Source: VAZQ01 sp035693615
Lineage (GTDB): Bacteria > Pseudomonadota > Alphaproteobacteria > Rhizobiales > Xanthobacteraceae
Assembly: GCA_035693615.1 (NCBI GenBank)
Contig: DASSGH010000051.1
Coordinates: 23,070-87,069, forward strand
Reading direction: 5' to 3'
Length of the DNA stretch: 64,000 nucleotides
Of the stretch, positions 17,357 through 27,369 are shown piece after piece. Below the pieces are notes generated by a model. That model was not told where the DNA came from and did no database searches. It saw only the letters and a program-made list of their open reading frames with translations. A program made the position numbers and the translations under genes. Positions within the stretch are counted from its first letter, which is position 1. Each line of letters begins with the position of its first letter.

Positions 17357-17956
17357 GCTTAGCACCCAATCCCCCGCGCGCGGCATCTCGTCCGCAAGCT
17401 TCACGAAAGTGGAGTCGTCGCGGCCGTCGACCTTGAGCAAGGCGAGGTCGCTGATCGGATCGCTGCCGACCACCTTGGCAGTGTAGGTCCTTTGATCGTC
17501 GGTCTGGACCTCTGCCGTTTTGCTTCCCTCAATCACGTGGTTATTGGTGACGGCGTAGCCGTCCGCGGAAATGAAGAAGCCGGATCCTTGCGTCATCACC
17601 GTCTTGGGTCGATGCCGACCGCTCGGTGCTTGCGGCGTCAGCGGCGCTCCGAAATGACGGAAGAGGTTGGAGCCGACCTGCTCGTGGGAGGGCTCCGAGC
17701 GCTTGGTCTGCACGCCGAACACGGCAGGCTTCACTTGATCGACGATGTCGGCAAAGCCCGCCGGACCACGGCTGCTGGGCCCGAATAGCAGCGCGGCTGA
17801 GCGCAGCGGAACCGACTGCGCCGGAAGACGCCAATTGGGCGATATGAGGTGGACGCCGAAGATTCCTGCCGCCGCCGCCAAGACGACGACGCAAACGAGC
17901 GCGCAGATGCGCGCTACTGATGCGCGCGATTTCGCCGGGGTGGTCTCGTGGTCCAT
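17357..17956 (-). pseudogene. HtrA/Deg-like trypsin-family serine protease, 3'-truncated
   Basis: The N-terminal ~198 residues of a periplasmic HtrA-like protease remain. They comprise a membrane anchor (ICALVCVVVLAAAAGIFGVHL), the GSGFFISADGYAVTNNHVIEG block with the catalytic His, and SDPISDLALLKVDGRD with the catalytic Asp. The frame breaks after GDWVLS, just where GDWV(L/I)AIGNPFG should follow, so the Ser of GNSGG and any PDZ domain are gone. The reading frame runs on into out-of-frame transporter sequence to 17219. Start 17956 follows AGGATGC. A full-length relative is at 35866-36966. Confidence 0.8.
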
Positions 17957-18217
17957 GCATCCTCGCTGTTTCCACGGCCGTGCCGGGGTGTTGGTGGTCG
18001 AAAACGCGACGGCCCACGGCGCCAACTGTCGTCCTCAGCGGGGTCGTCCTTGCGCCGACGGGAGAACGCGGGGGCGGCAACGCGGTTCCGGGCGATGCCG
18101 CTCGGGGCATGATGCCCAGTTGCTCGTGTGACAACCGCCCGGGTAGTGGGTTAGTTTGATTGTGGCGGGCCTTGACCAGCCCTCGCGATTTGAGGGGTTC
18201 GGGCGCATATTGCGAGC

Positions 18218-18400
18218 ATGGGCATTATTCCTAAATTGCTATGGGCCTACGGGGTTGTTGCCTGCCTAACGCTCATTTTCCAGATTTGGGTTCGATGGGA
18301 CGTATGCGGCAACACATGCACCATTAGCTTTGCGAAGGCTGTCGTTTGGGCGGTTATTTGGCCCGCGTCGTGGGTCGTCTATCTTGCCGGAATGTTCTGA
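18218..18400 (+). CDS. Possible small membrane protein
   Basis: A 60-residue reading frame with two hydrophobic stretches (LLWAYGVVACLTLIFQIWV and AVVWAVIWPASWVVYLAGMF) separated by a short CGNTC loop, with no strong Shine-Dalgarno. Base composition is less GC-rich than the neighbours. It may be a genuine small two-helix protein; the evidence is its composition only. Confidence 0.45.
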   Translation: MGIIPKLLWAYGVVACLTLIFQIWVRWDVCGNTCTISFAKAVVWAVIWPASWVVYLAGMF

Positions 18401-18403
18401 AAT

Positions 18404-18481
18404 ATGTCAGCCCGCCGCAAACGTCCCCGCGATCCCAATCAGCTTGCCAAGCTGGTCGTGCGATGTCGGGGATGGACGTGA
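18404..18481 (+). pseudogene. Remnant of a small rhizobial RPRDPNQLAKLVV protein
   Basis: A 25-residue frame MSARRKRPRDPNQLAKLVV ends with an unrelated tail and stop. The motif RPRDPxQLAKLxVD is the start of a small conserved protein family of rhizobial genomes that normally continues with IATGE and an Ala/Lys-rich tail. Here homology stops after LVV, so the gene appears truncated. The following 18463-18540 (MSGMDVMKDLVEMLEAFEAS) is an alternative short frame of unknown worth. Confidence 0.4.
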
Positions 18482-18536
18482 TGAAGGACCTAGTCGAGAT
18501 GCTGGAAGCGTTCGAGGCGAGCCAAGGACGCGCGGC

Positions 18537-18764
18537 CTAGGCTTGCTGCTCTCGAATTTCTTTTAGTGCTCGCTCGCACAAAAGATCGGGATTGAGTTCA
18601 CCGGCTTTGGCAAGTTCGATGATTCGCTTCGCGACGATTTGATTGGCGAGATCGCCCCCATCTGCAAGCCCGAGGGCCACGCGAACCATTTCGAACGCAA
18701 CGCCCATGACGCGCGTGGCCTCGGGGTCGAGCCTGGCGTTGTCCAAATATGGCGTGATGGGCAT
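18537..18764 (-). CDS. Conserved small protein of rhizobial type, unknown function
   Basis: A 75-residue helical protein from the Met at 18764: MPITPYLDNARLDPEATRVM, then GVAFEMVRVALGLADGGDL and ANQIVAKRIIELAKAGELNP. I recognise this pattern as a conserved uncharacterised family of Bradyrhizobium-like genomes; no biochemical role is known to me. It stands alone between decayed genes. Upstream GGGGGC may serve as a weak ribosome site. Confidence 0.6.
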   Translation of the reverse strand: MPITPYLDNARLDPEATRVMGVAFEMVRVALGLADGGDLANQIVAKRIIELAKAGELNPDLLCERALKEIREQQA

Positions 18765-18933
18765 GAGACTGCCCCCAACTCGGCAATGGAACAATCATTA
18801 CACTGATTGCTTGTGGTTTGTCAGTCGGGTTCCCGACAATCCACTGCCATACTCGATCTGACCCCGCGCCCGACACACAGCAGGAACCCCCCGATCCCGG
18901 GGCGCGTTGGCCGGCAGTTGAGGCGAGGCCGCC

Positions 18934-20123
18934 ATGGGCGAAGCTGCGCCGCGTTACTTCACCATCAATTTCGGGCCGCAGCATCCGGCGGCGCACGGCG
19001 TGCTGCGGCTCGTATTGGAGCTCGACGGCGAAGTGGTGGAGCGCGTCGATCCGCATATCGGCCTGCTGCACCGAGGCACCGAGAAGCTGATCGAGCACAA
19101 GACCTACCTACAGGCGATCCCGTATTTCGACCGGCTCGATTATGTCGCGCCGATGAACTAGGAGCACGCATTCTGCCTCGCAGCCGAAAAGCTCCTCGGC
19201 CTCGCCGTGCCCAAGCGGGCACAGCTCATTCGCGTGCTCTTTTGCGAGATCGGGCGGCTGCTCTCGCATCTGCTCAACGTGACGACGCAGGCCATGGACG
19301 TCGGCGCGCTGACGCCGCCGCTCTGGGGGTTTGAAGAACGCGAGAAGCTCATGGTGTTCTATGAGCGCGCCTCGGGAGCTCGCATGCACGCGAATTACTT
19401 CCGCGTCGCGGCGTGCACCAGGATCTGCCGCCGAAGCTGCTCGACGATATCGCCGCGTTTTGCGATCCTTTCCTCAAGGTTTGCGACGATATCGAAGGGC
19501 TGCTGACGGAAAATCGCATTTTCAAGCAGCGCAACGTCGACATCGGCGCGATCACGCGCGAAGATGCGTGGGGGTGGGGATTTTCCGGCGTCATGGTGCG
19601 CGGCTCGGGTGCCGCCTGGGATCTGCGCAAGGCGCAACCCTACGAGTGCTATTCCGAGCTCGATTTCGACACTCCCGTCGGCAAGAACGGCGACAATTAC
19701 GACCGTTATCTCGTGCGGATGGAGGAAATGCGCCAGGCGGTGCGCATCATGAAGCAGTGCCTGCAGAAACTGCAGTCGCGGGAAGGCGCGGGACCGGTCG
19801 CGGTCAAGGACTACAAGAACGTTCCGCCGCCGCGCGCCGAGATGAAGCGCTCGATGGAGGCGACCATCCACCATTTCAAGCTCTACACCGAGGGCCATCA
19901 CGTGCCCGCCGGGGAGGTCTACGCCGCGGTCGAGGCGCCGAAGGGGGAGTTCGGCGTCTATCTGATCGCCGACGGCACCAATCGCCCCTACAAGTGCAAG
20001 ATCCGGGCCCCGTCCTTCGCCCACCTGCAGGCTATGGATTTCTTGACCCGCGGGCACATGCTGGCGGACGTCTCGGCGATCATCGGCTCGCTCGATATCG
20101 TGTTCGGCGAGATCGATCGCTGA
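18934..20123 (+). pseudogene. nuoD: nuoD (NADH:quinone oxidoreductase subunit D) with amber codon and frameshift
   Basis: Full-length NuoD sequence from RYFTINFGPQHPAAHGVLRL to the usual C-terminus ASIIGSLDIVFGEIDR-like end (here DVSAIIGSLDIVFGEIDR). Two lesions break it. (1) TAG at 19159-19161 stands where the family has Gln (VAPMN-Q-EHAF), consistent with CAG to TAG. (2) One base is missing near 19408-19410: YFRV reads on as AACTRICR, whereas adding one G gives YFRVGGVHQDLP and opens the remaining frame. Restoring that base gives 397 codons, the family length, so nothing else is lost. No other nuo gene is adjacent; an intact nuo operon presumably exists elsewhere. Sequencing error is an alternative. 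Confidence 0.85.
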
Positions 20124-20164
20124 GTTGGCGCCGCTGCTGTATACGCGCGATCGGAGACAGCGTC

Positions 20165-20503
20165 ATGATCGACACGCTTGCGGAGAAGACGTGCACCCCC
20201 TGTCGCGGTGACGTTCCGCCGCTCAGTGCCGATGAGGCGCTCGGCTTACAGAGGCAGACGCCGGGTTGGGAGCTGCGCGATGACGCCCACCGCATCGAGC
20301 GCACCTTTCGGTTCCGCAATTTTCGCGAAGCGCTCGCCTTCGTGCAGCGGGTCGGCGAGCTTGCCGAGGCGGAAGGACATCACCCCGACGTCAGCTTCGG
20401 TTGGGGCTACGCGACCGTGTCGCTGAGCACGAAGAAGATCAAGGGATTGCACGAGAACGACTTCATCATGGCGAGCAAGATCGACCGCATGCTGACCTCA
20501 TGA
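20165..20503 (+). CDS. phhB: Pterin-4a-carbinolamine dehydratase
   Basis: A 112-residue PCD/DCoH-family protein: LQRQTPGWELRDDAHRIERT, FRNFREALAFVQRVGELAE and the signature EGHHPDVSFGWGYATVSL. The catalytic His pair and the later histidine position (KGLHENDF) are present. It dehydrates 4a-hydroxytetrahydrobiopterin, and family members also occur with Mo-cofactor or complex I-linked genes. ATG 20165 follows GGAG. ATGA overlap couples it to the next gene. Confidence 0.87.
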   Translation: MIDTLAEKTCTPCRGDVPPLSADEALGLQRQTPGWELRDDAHRIERTFRFRNFREALAFVQRVGELAEAEGHHPDVSFGWGYATVSLSTKKIKGLHENDFIMASKIDRMLTS

Positions 20504-21423
20504 GCATGCGCGTCATCACGGTGTTCGGTGGAACCGGCTTTCTCGGCCGCCGCATCGTCGAACATCTGTGCGAGCACGGCTTCTTGGCTCGAATCGCATC
20601 AAGGCATGTGAACCGCAGTCGCGAGCTGTTTGGTCCGGACGGCCCGCAATTTCAATCGATTGAGGCCGACATTCACGATCGAGCATCTATTGCCAATGCC
20701 TTTGTCGGCGCATACGGCGCAGTCAATGCGGTCAGTCTCTACGTCGAGCGGGGAGGGGAGACGTTTCATTCCGTGCATGTGGAGGCGGCGCGCCGTCTGG
20801 CCGCTCAGGCGCAGCAGGATGGTCTGGAACGGCTCGTCCACGCCTCCGGCATTGGCGCCGATGCGTCGTCTTCGTCGCTTTACATCCGCAAGCGCGGTGA
20901 GGGCGAACTGGCGGTTCGCGCCGCCTTTCCCGACGCGGTTATCGTTCGCCCGGCGGTGATGTTCGGGCCGAATGACGCGTTTCTAACGAGTCTTCTCGCG
21001 CTATTTCGCACGCTCCCCGTTTTTCCGATGTTCGGCCGCGGCCTCACCCGGTTGCAACCTGTCTATGTGGGCGACGTGGCCGAAGCAATTGCCAGGGCAC
21101 TCGAACAGACCGAAAGGGACAGCCGTACATTCGAGTGTGGCGGGCCTCGCATTTACTCCTATGAGGAGTTGCTTAGGGCGGTGGCGCGCGAAGCCGGACT
21201 CGAACCGAGATTGATCCCGATGCCGTTTGCCGCCTGGCATACACTGGCGCGCCTAGCGGAGATGCTTCCTAATGCGCCCGTGACCCGCAACCAGATCGAG
21301 CTGATGCAGGTCGATAACGTCGCCTCCCGGGACGTGCCAGGCTTTGCAGAGCTCGGAATTTCGCCTCGCCCGATAGAGGACATGCTCCGCGAGATGCTCG
21401 CTTGTCCGTCCGGCGGGCGCTAG
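20500..21423 (+). CDS. NDUFA9-like NAD(P)-binding epimerase-family protein
   Basis: A 307-residue atypical SDR with FGGTGFLGRRIVEHL at the N-terminus, HASGIGADASSSSLYIRKRG, and VIVRPAVMFGPNDAFLTSLL. The pattern matches the complex I accessory subunit NDUFA9/39 kDa family found next to alphaproteobacterial respiratory genes. The Tyr-x3-Lys catalytic pair appears as YIRKR, one residue off, as in non-catalytic members. It is coupled by ATGA to phhB and lies 376 bp behind the nuoD pseudogene, which is suggestive. Confidence 0.75.
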   Translation: MSMRVITVFGGTGFLGRRIVEHLCEHGFLARIASRHVNRSRELFGPDGPQFQSIEADIHDRASIANAFVGAYGAVNAVSLYVERGGETFHSVHVEAARRLAAQAQQDGLERLVHASGIGADASSSSLYIRKRGEGELAVRAAFPDAVIVRPAVMFGPNDAFLTSLLALFRTLPVFPMFGRGLTRLQPVYVGDVAEAIARALEQTERDSRTFECGGPRIYSYEELLRAVAREAGLEPRLIPMPFAAWHTLARLAEMLPNAPVTRNQIELMQVDNVASRDVPGFAELGISPRPIEDMLREMLACPSGGR

Positions 21424-21603
21424 CCCAGCCGGCATCTGGCGGCAGCCAATAGTTGGCGTTGGCGGGTACCTGCGCAACCCAGCGAAAATCTGCTCCGCGA
21501 TTTCGGCATGGATAGCCGGCTGCAAATCGGGCTATAGCAAATGAGGCTATATCCGCATGGCCGCCGGCGCGCGCGGTCCTTTTTGTCTGTGCGACACTCA
21601 ACC

Positions 21604-22818
21604 ATGGCGACTGCAGAACCGAACCATATCAAGCGCTCGATCGGCTTCATTAATTGGGCGCACGCGATCGACCACTACGTGATGCTGATCTTCCCGACCG
21701 TGGTGATCGGGCTGGAGATCGTTTACGGCCGCAGCTATGCCGAGCTGATCGCGCTCGGCACGCCTGCCTTCATCGCGTTCGGCGTGTTCTCGCTGCCGGC
21801 CGGCTGGCTCGCCGACCGCTGGAGCCGGCGCAACATGATGGCGGTGTTCTATGCCGGCTGCGGGCTGTCGCTGCTGGCAGCGGGGCTCGCACCCAATCTC
21901 ATCGTGCTCGCGGCCGCGATGACGGCGCTCGGAGTATTCGCGGCGATCTATCATCCAGTCGGCACCGCCATGCTGGTCGAGCAAGCGACCTTGCGCGGCC
22001 GTTCGCTCGCCTTCAACGGCGTGTGCGGCAATCTTGGCGCGGCGCTCGCCGCCGGCGTCACCGCCGCGCTGATCGCAGGCCTGGGTTGGCGCGCGGCCTT
22101 CCTGGTGCCGGGCGCCATCTGCGTGGTGAGTGCCGTCGTCTATTTGCGCCTCGTTCCCGACGAAGCGCGAAAAGCAGCGAGCCGCGGCACCGTGGCGGAC
22201 GTGCCGCTCGGCGCGGCGCTGGCGGCGACCATCTTCGGTCTGTTCGTCGTGATCGCGCTGTGCGCCGGGCTCGTCTTCAACATCGTGGCGGTTGCGCTGC
22301 CGAAGCTCGTCGATGAGCGGCTCGGCGCCGAGGTGCCGCTTCTCCTCGTCGGCGGAATCGCGACCCTGATCTTCATGTGTGGTGCGTTGGCTCAGATCGC
22401 GGTCGGCCGGCTGGTGGAGAAATTCCCGCTGCACATCCTGTTCGCGGCGGTCGCGAGCCTGCAGTTTCTCGGCGTGCTGTGGGCGGCGCAATCAACCGGC
22501 AAGGTGCTGATCGTCGCGCTTGCGGTGGCCATGGCCGCGATCTACGCGCAAGTCACCGTCAACGACCTGGTGATCGCCCGCTACACCGCCGACGCCTGGC
22601 GTGGGCGCATCTACGCGGTGCGCTATTTCCTGACGTTCCTCGCCTCGGGTGCGGCGGTAACGGCGCTTGCGTTCCTCTACGGCCGCGGGGGCTTTGGCTT
22701 GGTGCTGGGAACGACCGCCACCATCGCGCTCGGCTTCGTATTCGCCACCGCCGCGATCGCCGTGCTGGTCAACGGGGTTGAAAAGTCACGCGCGCGGGCG
22801 ATAGCGCCCGCGGAGTGA
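21604..22818 (+). CDS. Major facilitator superfamily transporter
   Basis: A 404-residue MFS protein with about 12 hydrophobic segments. It starts with NWAHAIDHYVMLIFPTVVIG and carries the loop-2/3 motif GWLADRWSRRN and IYHPVGTAMLVEQ. The IYHP-x-G pattern is typical of fosmidomycin-resistance-like (Fsr) exporters. The last ~20 residues are a basic tail (EKSRARAIAPAE). ATG 21604 is chosen because residues from an upstream start at 21541 are Arg-rich and unlike a membrane protein N-terminus. The substrate is unknown. Confidence 0.82.
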   Translation: MATAEPNHIKRSIGFINWAHAIDHYVMLIFPTVVIGLEIVYGRSYAELIALGTPAFIAFGVFSLPAGWLADRWSRRNMMAVFYAGCGLSLLAAGLAPNLIVLAAAMTALGVFAAIYHPVGTAMLVEQATLRGRSLAFNGVCGNLGAALAAGVTAALIAGLGWRAAFLVPGAICVVSAVVYLRLVPDEARKAASRGTVADVPLGAALAATIFGLFVVIALCAGLVFNIVAVALPKLVDERLGAEVPLLLVGGIATLIFMCGALAQIAVGRLVEKFPLHILFAAVASLQFLGVLWAAQSTGKVLIVALAVAMAAIYAQVTVNDLVIARYTADAWRGRIYAVRYFLTFLASGAAVTALAFLYGRGGFGLVLGTTATIALGFVFATAAIAVLVNGVEKSRARAIAPAE

Positions 22819-22952
22819 TGTGCAGGCTCCCCCGCAATGAACTGAGCGCTTGCTGTGCCTTAAAGGCAAAGCGGCTATGGCGATCCTGGATTCGCCACGT
22901 CATGGATCGTCGGCTATGACGTCTGTCGTCGGCGGGCGACCACCTGAAACGA

Positions 22953-22966
22953 TTCTCAGCTGAGAA
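22953..22966. promoter_or_regulatory. Perfect 14 bp palindrome in the subtilase leader
   Basis: TTCTCAGCTGAGAA is perfectly self-complementary and sits 1 bp before the GGGGGAGG Shine-Dalgarno (22968-22975) of the subtilase gene. Its position in the 5' leader suits a repressor operator or a small RNA hairpin; which one cannot be told. Confidence 0.4.
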
Positions 22967-22980
22967 CGGGGGAGGTCGAG

Positions 22981-25614
22981 ATGCGCAGGAGGAGGCTCGG
23001 CGATGGAGCTGGCGCTGTAACCGACGTCGGCGACGGGGGCGATCTCGAGGGTGTGCCCTTTTTGCCCCCCGCGTCCGCGACACGATTGACAGACGCTGCC
23101 GCCGTGACGAGCGCTCCCGCCGTGTCAGGCGCCGCTCCCGTGCCAGGCATTGGCTCATTGGCAGTCGTTGCGTCCGCCCCGCCGGCGGCCGCTGCGGCAA
23201 GCGCCTATTCCGTCGCGTCGCCGGCGCCAAACGCGGCGACGGGCGAAGTTGGCCCCACTGGCGCCACACCGGACCAAGTTCGCCAGACGCTGAACGCGAC
23301 AAATCTCAGCGTCACCGGCGCAGGCTTCACGGTCGGCGTCCTATCCGACAGCTTCGACTATCTGGGCGGGGCGGCGGCGGACGAAGCCAACGGGGCGCTG
23401 CCGCCCGCCTCGCAAGTGAGCGTGCTGAAGGACCTCCCGAACCCCAACAACCCCCCCGGCTCGGACGAGGGGCGCGCGATGATGCAGATCGTGCACGACG
23501 TCGCCCCTGGCGCCAATCTCGACTTCTACACCGCCTTTGTCAGCCAGCAGGATTTCGCCGCCGGAATCCTCGCCCTCGCCAACAACGCAGGGTGTCGCGT
23601 CATCTGCGACGACGTCGGCTATTTCGCTGAACCATTCTACCAGACGGGTATCGTGGGCAATGCGATCCAGACGGTCGAGCAAGAAGGCGTCATCTACCTC
23701 ACGTCGGCGGGCAACAGTGGCTCGGTCGGCTATCAAGCCGCGTGGAACCCGATCCAGATGGCGACTGTCGGCTCAACGGTCCTTCGCAACACCCAGGATT
23801 TTGGCAACGGCAGTCCAACACAAACCGTCACGGTCGCGCCCGACCAGGACGGCTCGAACGCAAGGTTCGTCGTTCAATGGAACCAGCCCTTCGGGGCAGC
23901 GACATCGAACCTCGAAGTCGTGGTGTTCTTAAACAACGTTGTCGTCGCGACCGTCACGGGAAATGGGCGCGATCCCGTTATCATATTCACGCTCCCACCG
24001 GGGGAAACCTATACGATTGCCATTCAAAACTTGTCCGGTCCCAATCCGGGCCTCATCAGAGAGGCTGCCGTCAGCAACGCTAGTCTGGTCACGATGCAGG
24101 GTGCAAACGCGGGCACCACGCAAGGTCACGTAAACTCGCCCTACGCCCTCGCGGTGGGAGCGGTGAATGCGGCGAACACTCCGGGTCTGGGCGGCACGCT
24201 CCGGAGCGAAAATTTCTCGGCGAGCGGGGCCGGGACGCAACTCTGGTTCAATAACGATGGCTCGGCCATTCCCGGTGGACCCCTCGTTTTTAATCCGGTT
24301 GCGGTCTCCGGCATCGACAACATCAACACCACCGTCCCAAAGTTTGACCCATTTTTCGGCACGTCGGCTGCGGCGCCAAGCGTGGCCGGCGTGGTCGCCG
24401 ACATGCTGCAGGCGAACCCCAATCTGACGTTCGCGCGGGTCAAGCAGACCTTGCAGCAGACGGCGTTACCCTTCGGCGATCCGCTCGTCGCCGGTGCGGG
24501 TTTGGTCGACGCCGCGGCCGCCGTACAGCTCGCGCTGCAAACGGCAACATTCGCCACCACCGCGAACTTGGTGCTGCGAACGAAGGTTCTTGATCCGGCC
24601 AGCCCCAACCAAAGCCTCTATCGAATCTACAGTATCGGAAGCGACGCGCTCCTGGCGGCGAACCAGCTGGGCAAAGTTGGAAGCGATTATGGATTTGTCA
24701 CGCTCGGCAGCTTTTTCGACGGCGACACAGCCGACATGTTGCTGCGCAGCTCCACCAGCGGCGCATTCCAGGTCTATAACATCGCCCCCAACAGCAACAA
24801 TCTCATAGGTTCGGCCTCGCTGGGTGCGGTCGGATTGAACTGGCAGTTCTCTGGCACCGGGAATTTCAGCAGCCTCGGCGAGACCGACATGCTCCTGCGC
24901 GACGCCAATAGCGGCGGCTTGCAGGTCTACAACATCAGCAACAATCAAATCATCGGCTCCGCCTTCATGGGCGCGGTGGGATTGAATTGGCAGTTCTCGG
25001 GCATCGGCAATTTCAGCGGCCGCGGCACGAGCGATATGCTGCTGCGCGACGCCAATACCGGGGGACTGCAGGCCTACAACATCAACAGCAATCAGATCAC
25101 CGGCTCTGCCTTTATGGGCGCGGTCGGGGTGGATTGGCAGTTCTCCGGCGTCGGCAACTTCAGCAGCGCCCCCGGCGAAAGCGATCTCTTGTTGCGCAAC
25201 GTCAACACCGGCGGGCTCTTGCTCTATGACATTGCCAACAATCAGATCACCGGCTCGTTCTTCCTGGGCAACGTCGGGCTCGACTGGCAGTTCGCGGGCG
25301 TCGCTTCCATCAGCGCCGCCGGCGCCTCCGATCTCGTGCTGCGTAACAATCTCGGCGCGTTTCAGGCCTACACCATCGCGGGCAATAATCTCGTGGGATC
25401 AGCCAGCTTAGGCGCGCCCGGCCCGGATTGGCAGCTTGGCGGCTTCGCGTCCAGCACTCCGACCGGCTCCATGGGCAGCTTGGACGGCTCAACCTCTCAG
25501 CTCGTGCAGGCGATGGCTGGTTTTGATGGCGGTGGCGGCGCTGGCAATCTGAACACTGTTCCTCTCGGCGCCGACACATCACAACAGACGTTTCTGACAA
25601 CGCCGCACGCGTGA
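22981..25614 (+). CDS. Subtilase-like (S8) peptidase with C-terminal six-fold repeat domain
   Basis: An 877-residue secreted-type peptidase. Residues ~1-100 are Ala/Pro/Val-rich low-complexity sequence without a clear signal peptide. The catalytic domain spans ~105-520: Asp 123 in VGVLSDSFD, oxyanion Asn 245 in TSAGNSG, and Ser 462 in FFGTSAAAPSVAG. Where subtilisins have His-Gly-Thr this protein reads SDEGRAMMQIVHDVAPGA, placing Glu 163 at the His position. Residues ~524-828 are six repeats of ~50 residues (DMLLRDANxGGLQxYNIxxN, then GSAFMGAVGxxWQFSGxGNF), probably a beta-propeller-like fold. The tail is Gly/Ser-rich. GGGGGAGG precedes the ATG. Confidence 0.82.
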   Translation: MRRRRLGDGAGAVTDVGDGGDLEGVPFLPPASATRLTDAAAVTSAPAVSGAAPVPGIGSLAVVASAPPAAAAASAYSVASPAPNAATGEVGPTGATPDQVRQTLNATNLSVTGAGFTVGVLSDSFDYLGGAAADEANGALPPASQVSVLKDLPNPNNPPGSDEGRAMMQIVHDVAPGANLDFYTAFVSQQDFAAGILALANNAGCRVICDDVGYFAEPFYQTGIVGNAIQTVEQEGVIYLTSAGNSGSVGYQAAWNPIQMATVGSTVLRNTQDFGNGSPTQTVTVAPDQDGSNARFVVQWNQPFGAATSNLEVVVFLNNVVVATVTGNGRDPVIIFTLPPGETYTIAIQNLSGPNPGLIREAAVSNASLVTMQGANAGTTQGHVNSPYALAVGAVNAANTPGLGGTLRSENFSASGAGTQLWFNNDGSAIPGGPLVFNPVAVSGIDNINTTVPKFDPFFGTSAAAPSVAGVVADMLQANPNLTFARVKQTLQQTALPFGDPLVAGAGLVDAAAAVQLALQTATFATTANLVLRTKVLDPASPNQSLYRIYSIGSDALLAANQLGKVGSDYGFVTLGSFFDGDTADMLLRSSTSGAFQVYNIAPNSNNLIGSASLGAVGLNWQFSGTGNFSSLGETDMLLRDANSGGLQVYNISNNQIIGSAFMGAVGLNWQFSGIGNFSGRGTSDMLLRDANTGGLQAYNINSNQITGSAFMGAVGVDWQFSGVGNFSSAPGESDLLLRNVNTGGLLLYDIANNQITGSFFLGNVGLDWQFAGVASISAAGASDLVLRNNLGAFQAYTIAGNNLVGSASLGAPGPDWQLGGFASSTPTGSMGSLDGSTSQLVQAMAGFDGGGGAGNLNTVPLGADTSQQTFLTTPHA
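24550..25464 (+). repeat. Six in-frame coding repeats (~150 bp each) in the subtilase gene
   Basis: The DMLLR-type strand recurs at residues 529, 585, 636, 685, 735 and 784, giving spacings of 56, 51, 49, 50 and 49. The middle three repeats are nearly identical in protein and close in DNA, suggesting recent internal duplication. Each unit has the pattern D-(M/L)-LLR, YxI, N-x-I-x-GSAxxGxVGxxWQF. Confidence 0.75.
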
Positions 25615-25620
25615 GACGGC

Positions 25621-25650
25621 GAGGGGCCGCCAATTGGCGGCCCCTCTTTT
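25621..25650 (+). terminator. Rho-independent terminator after the subtilase gene
   Basis: Perfect stem GAGGGGCCGCC / GGCGGCCCCTC with an AATT loop (25621-25646), followed by TTTT. It begins 6 bp after the stop codon. It stands between converging genes, and the minus-strand side lacks a long T tract, so it chiefly serves the subtilase; a role for groEL read from the other side is possible. Confidence 0.85.
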
Positions 25651-25680
25651 CGCATACGACAGCGATTTCAAAAGCTATCG

Positions 25681-27321
<1,641 letters not shown>

Positions 27322-27369
27322 AGCTGTTGTCTCCGAAATGATGTTTTAAAGGCGAGCCGATGAATCGCG

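Noticed and set aside
24550..25464. CRISPR-like tandem repeats
   Set aside because: The repeats are in-frame coding units of ~150 bp in the subtilase gene, not short direct repeats with spacers.
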